From: Streptomyces sp. MMG1533
GTDB lineage: Bacteria > Actinomycetota > Actinomycetes > Streptomycetales > Streptomycetaceae
Direction: 5' to 3'
NCBI RefSeq assembly: GCF_001279775.1
Contig: NZ_LGDG01000042.1
Coordinates: 1-23,030, forward strand
DNA: 23,030 nt
Position 1 is the first letter of the stretch, and each line of letters starts with the position of its first letter. A program made the translations under genes and the position numbers. Positions 21,065-23,030 of this stretch are shown here, piece by piece. Under the pieces are notes generated by a model. The model did not search any database. It saw only the letters and a list, made by a program, of their open reading frames with translations, and had not been told where the DNA came from.

Positions 21065-21649
21065 TCACGCGTGCCGGTGGCCCCGGTGTGCGTCGAACTC
21101 GGCCCAGGCGCGGTCCCACTGCGCCCTGCGCCGGGTGTCCAGCCGTTCCCGTGCGACCCACCAACCGCCCAGCACCAGCACGCACACACCTGCCCCGGCT
21201 GCCGCCCCGACCGCGGTGCCCTGAGACCTGGCCTGGATCGGGGTGGGCGGCGCGGGACGAATACGGCCCGCATCGTCGAGCCACACCGTGGTGGACGAGC
21301 CCGCCTTGCTGCCGGCTGCCACCGGGGCCGTGCCGGACCTGGAGGTGCCGCCGGGCGTGGTCCACCGCACGGTCGCATTCACGTCGTCCTCGGTCGACGC
21401 TCCGGAGAACCGCCCCGCCGCCGCGGGGACGTCCTCGACGAGTTGCGCGGTGGTGCGGTGCAGTCCCCGGGCCTGGTCGAGGGCGGAGCGCTCGCCGGCG
21501 GCAGCTGTCGCCAGGCCCACCGTCGGGACCGTGAGCAGCAGCGTCGCCGCCACTGCCACACCGATCCACGCTTCGGCGACGTCGGAGCGCCTCCTGAGGG
21601 GGTTGCGCCGCCAGCGCCAGAGCAAGACCCTGCCACCCCGTTTCAGCAT
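21065..21649 (-). CDS. Rv1733c-like membrane protein
   Basis: A 194-residue protein. The N-terminal WRWRRNPLRRRSDVAEAWIG motif is the hallmark of the Rv1733c family. A membrane helix lies at about 27-50 (AWIGVAVAATLLLTVPTVGL), then an extracytoplasmic domain with VRWTTPGGTSRSGTAPV and TTVWLDDAGRIRPAPPTP, and a second helix at about 147-168 (GTAVGAAAGAGVCVLVLGGW). It ends in a basic cytoplasmic tail. Rv1733c is a DosR-regulated latency antigen of unknown function, and Streptomyces carries many paralogues. The ATG at 21649 has GGAGGG upstream. An exact box stands about 100-110 bp upstream, supporting regulon membership. Confidence 0.87.
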   Translation of the reverse strand: MLKRGGRVLLWRWRRNPLRRRSDVAEAWIGVAVAATLLLTVPTVGLATAAAGERSALDQARGLHRTTAQLVEDVPAAAGRFSGASTEDDVNATVRWTTPGGTSRSGTAPVAAGSKAGSSTTVWLDDAGRIRPAPPTPIQARSQGTAVGAAAGAGVCVLVLGGWWVARERLDTRRRAQWDRAWAEFDAHRGHRHA

Positions 21650-21746
21650 GCGTGTGTCCCTCCGTGCGCGATGGGCATCGGCTTCACCCCCGTACGGTGA
21701 CGGATCCGCGATCTGTCGGGGCAGAGCCCACAGGGCCGCGGTGCCG

Positions 21747-21760
21747 GGGCCGTTCGGCCC
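21747..21760. promoter_or_regulatory. OsdR/DevR-type box upstream of the Rv1733c-like gene
   Basis: GGGCCGTTCGGCCC is an exact 6-2-6 match, flanked by G and T so that the palindrome sits in GGGGCCGTTCGGCCCT. Weak half-similar sequences flank it at 21733 and 21775. It ends 98 bp before the start at 21649. Confidence 0.6.
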
Positions 21761-21802
21761 TGTTGCCGAGCCGAGGGTCCCGGGCCGCCGAAGCGTCGCG
21801 GG

Positions 21803-21926
21803 GCCGGCGGCGAACGCGAAGCCGACCACACGCAGCCGGTCGTCGCGGTACAAGGACGCGGCTGAGGGTGCCGTCATCGGGCAGCGGCAGTTCCGCGGCC
21901 AGGTCCGTGATGACGGTGGCGGACAT
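21803..21926 (-). pseudogene. Frameshifted N-terminal relic of a small cupin-like gene
   Basis: From an ATG at 21926 with GGAG upstream, the first 25 codons read SATVITDLAAELPLPDDGTL then SRVL. The reading then continues in another frame as YRDDRLRVVGFAFAAG, ending near 21803. One extra base around 21852-21853 (CAAGG on the plus strand) accounts for the switch. The joined peptide resembles the start of short Streptomyces cupin proteins (recalled, not searched). The metal-binding barrel that should follow is absent; GC-rich unrelated sequence with a box takes its place. It is probably a dead fragment. Confidence 0.5.
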
Positions 21927-22131
21927 GCGGGTGTCTCCTCAGGGCTTGGACGGGGCGGCAGCGGCGAGCGGGCTGACGGAGCCCGGGTGGGCGCGGGGGC
22001 GGCGGATACGCGGCGCATGTGCATCACGCGGCGCAGGGCACCCGGGTTCCGCGGGGCCCGGCCCGCGATGCGCAGGGCACGGAACTACCCAGCGTCGGCG
22101 GGCGGCCGACGCGGCGGCCGCAAGGTGTCCG
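21927..22131. other. Short gap, no feature seen
   Basis: Together with the cupin relic this leaves almost 480 bp without an intact gene between the Rv1733c-like and PNPOx-like genes. The 21927-22131 part is GC-rich and contains no convincing frame, hairpin or box. Confidence 0.4.
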
Positions 22132-22554
22132 TCAGTGCATGACACGGGTTCCCTTGAGCTCGCGTCCGGTGACCACTTCGGATTCGATCCGTACGAAGAC
22201 CCCGTCCTGCAGGGGCATCCACGAGTCGGGGCCGGTCAGCGTCAGGCGCTCGTGTTCGGCGGGGTCGGTGACCACGGTGGCGCGTCCGGTGACGACCACG
22301 CTCCAGCCGGAATGGGTCGCCGCGGTGAACTCGTCGGCCTCGAAGGCGACGACGGCTCCGTCGATGGCGAGCACGAGGTCGGAGGCGGCCGAGGTGCACA
22401 GGACGACGGAGGCGTCCGTGTCCAGGGAGAAGTTGACCGGGAGGACGGCGGCCAGGGCCTGCCGGGTGTACACCACGCGGCCGACCGGCACCTTGCCCAG
22501 CAGGTGCAGGCACTCCTGTCGGTCGAGTGCGCGAGAGGCGTCGTCTTGGAACAT
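22132..22554 (-). CDS. PNPOx-like split-barrel flavin-binding protein
   Basis: A 140-residue protein of the pyridoxamine-5-phosphate-oxidase-like family: LDRQECLHLLGKVPVGRVVY at about 10-29, AAVLPVNFSLDTDASVVL, AIDGAVVAFEADEF and THSGWSVVVTGRATVV at about 82-97, ending VTGRELKGTRVM. Members bind FMN, F420 or haem and act as reductases or sensors; the precise cofactor is not evident. Similar proteins recur in DevR/OsdR regulons. The ATG at 22554 has only a weak GGAC-type site upstream. The exact box at 22590-22603 is just 36-49 bp before it. A truncated relative is at 17887-18255. Confidence 0.85.
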   Translation of the reverse strand: MFQDDASRALDRQECLHLLGKVPVGRVVYTRQALAAVLPVNFSLDTDASVVLCTSAASDLVLAIDGAVVAFEADEFTAATHSGWSVVVTGRATVVTDPAEHERLTLTGPDSWMPLQDGVFVRIESEVVTGRELKGTRVMH

Positions 22555-22589
22555 CGGTCCATCGTCCGTGCGGGCGCCGCGAGCGGGTA

Positions 22590-22625
22590 GGGCCGATGGG
22601 CCCTCTTCGGCGGGCCCATGAGGCC
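22590..22625. promoter_or_regulatory. OsdR/DevR-type box pair upstream of the PNPOx-like gene
   Basis: GGGCCGATGGGCCC (22590-22603) fits the consensus exactly. GGGCCCATGAGGCC (22612-22625) is a weaker copy 22 bp away start to start. The first lies 36 bp before the minus-strand start codon. Confidence 0.55.
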
Positions 22626-22687
22626 GGGCCGCAAGCCTTCGTATCGCAGGGCCCGCGCGGGCGACCGGGTGCAGGGGACGGTGGCAA

Positions 22688-22744
22688 GGGACGGCCGGAT
22701 CCGAACCTGGGGCCCGTCTGCCCGGCGGCAGGGACTGTTGGCCC
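22688..22744. promoter_or_regulatory. Triple OsdR/DevR-type array upstream of narK
   Basis: GGGACTGTTGGCCC (22731-22744) is exact and is the closest in the window to the mycobacterial DevR core, because of its GGGACT half. GGGCCCGTCTGCCC (22710-22723) has one mismatch and GGGACGGCCGGATC (22688-22701) two. Starts are 22 and 21 bp apart. The array ends 121 bp before the narK ATG; the rest of the 311-bp gap from 22555 shows no gene. Confidence 0.58.
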
Positions 22745-22865
22745 ATGCCGCGGGGGTCGCCGGACGCGGACAGTGGTGGCGGGGCGCTGCTCCGCAGGCA
22801 AGGGGCCTGTGGTTCCGGTGCTCCCCGAGTCGCAGTACTACCGTGAGAAGGAAGGGACGGACAAC

Positions 22866-23030
22866 ATGGTCGGGCTGTTGAGGTCGAAGGGAGACAGCTC
22901 ACCGTCGGGTGCGGCGGTGTCCGGTCGGGCGTGGCTGATGCTGGCCCTGGCCACGGTCGGGTTCGCCGTGAACTTCTGGGCGTGGGCGCTGCTGAGCCCG
23001 CTCGGCCCCCGTTTCAAGGACATCCTGGAG
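22866..23030 (+). CDS. narK: NarK-type nitrate/nitrite transporter, N-terminal fragment
   Basis: The first 55 codons of a major-facilitator protein cut by the right edge. After a hydrophilic leader (MVGLLRSKGDSSPSGAAVSG) comes the first membrane helix, WLMLALATVGFAVNFWAWAL, followed by LSPLGPRFKDILE. The FAVNFWAWALLSPLGP pattern is characteristic of the nitrate/nitrite porter family. AAGGAAGGGACGG precedes the ATG at 22866. In Streptomyces low-oxygen islands narK lies near a respiratory nitrate reductase operon, which would be expected further right. The triple box array upstream suggests control by the DevR/OsdR-like regulator. Confidence 0.85.
   Translation, partial: MVGLLRSKGDSSPSGAAVSGRAWLMLALATVGFAVNFWAWALLSPLGPRFKDILE

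Overview
The window is high-GC DNA with strong G/C third-position bias, GTG starts, purine-rich Shine-Dalgarno sites and ATGA/GTGA overlaps. The gene families point to Streptomyces or a close relative. The content is a low-oxygen/dormancy survival island of the type controlled by the response regulator OsdR in Streptomyces, the counterpart of mycobacterial DevR/DosR. It contains a universal stress protein, two CBS-BON proteins, a solitary cyclic-nucleotide-binding domain, a short ribosome-hibernation-like protein, an Rv1733c-like membrane protein, a flavin/PNPOx-like protein, an alcohol dehydrogenase, a DevR-like regulator and the start of a NarK-type nitrate transporter. A polyphosphate kinase 2 gene is cut by the left edge.

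Layout. (1) 1-1429, minus: ppk2 start, then the cNMP-domain to CBS-BON operon. (2) 1625-7201, plus: small membrane protein, Usp, carbamate kinase, pyruvate formate-lyase and its activase; a strong hairpin follows at 7517-7556. (3) 7692-9695, minus: second CBS-BON protein, HPF/RaiA-like protein, SHOCT membrane protein. (4) 9965-12099, plus: a Met/His-rich exported protein and a Tat/lipobox multicopper oxidase. (5) 12155-14435: alcohol dehydrogenase (minus) and the DevR/OsdR-like regulator (plus), separated by 610 bp holding a Usp relic and many operator-like palindromes. (6) 14547-16675: an ArsR module with an RsbW-like ATPase and a small membrane protein, then a third ArsR facing a zinc-ribbon gene. 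(7) 20323-17013, minus: an overlapping operon ArsR - SulP transporter - truncated PNPOx - RsbW-like ATPase - STAS protein. (8) 20484-22554, minus: PhnA-like protein, Rv1733c-like protein, cupin relic, PNPOx protein; then narK on plus to the right edge.

Two regulatory layers can be read from the DNA. A 14-bp palindrome, GGGNC-N4-GNCCC (best form GGGCCG-NN-CGGCCC), occurs in eleven upstream or intergenic regions, eight times without mismatch. It is usually accompanied by a weaker copy whose start lies 19-23 bp away, about two helical turns. It resembles the DevR core (GGGAC...GTCCC), and the regulator encoded here has the DevR recognition helix, so it is the natural candidate binder. Separately, three cysteine-free ArsR paralogues each have a 16-bp 7-2-7 inverted repeat of the form TTGNNNA-NN-TNNNCAA upstream.

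Inferred joint role: under oxygen limitation the regulator switches on fermentative and ATP-sparing functions (PFL/PflA, carbamate kinase, ADH), nitrate transport, ribosome protection and stress-sensor proteins. The ArsR-controlled genes add a possible anti-sigma/STAS partner switch linked to an anion transporter. Relics of a Usp and a cupin gene show that the island is losing or reshuffling genes. I saw no tRNA, rRNA, CRISPR array, transposase or attachment site.
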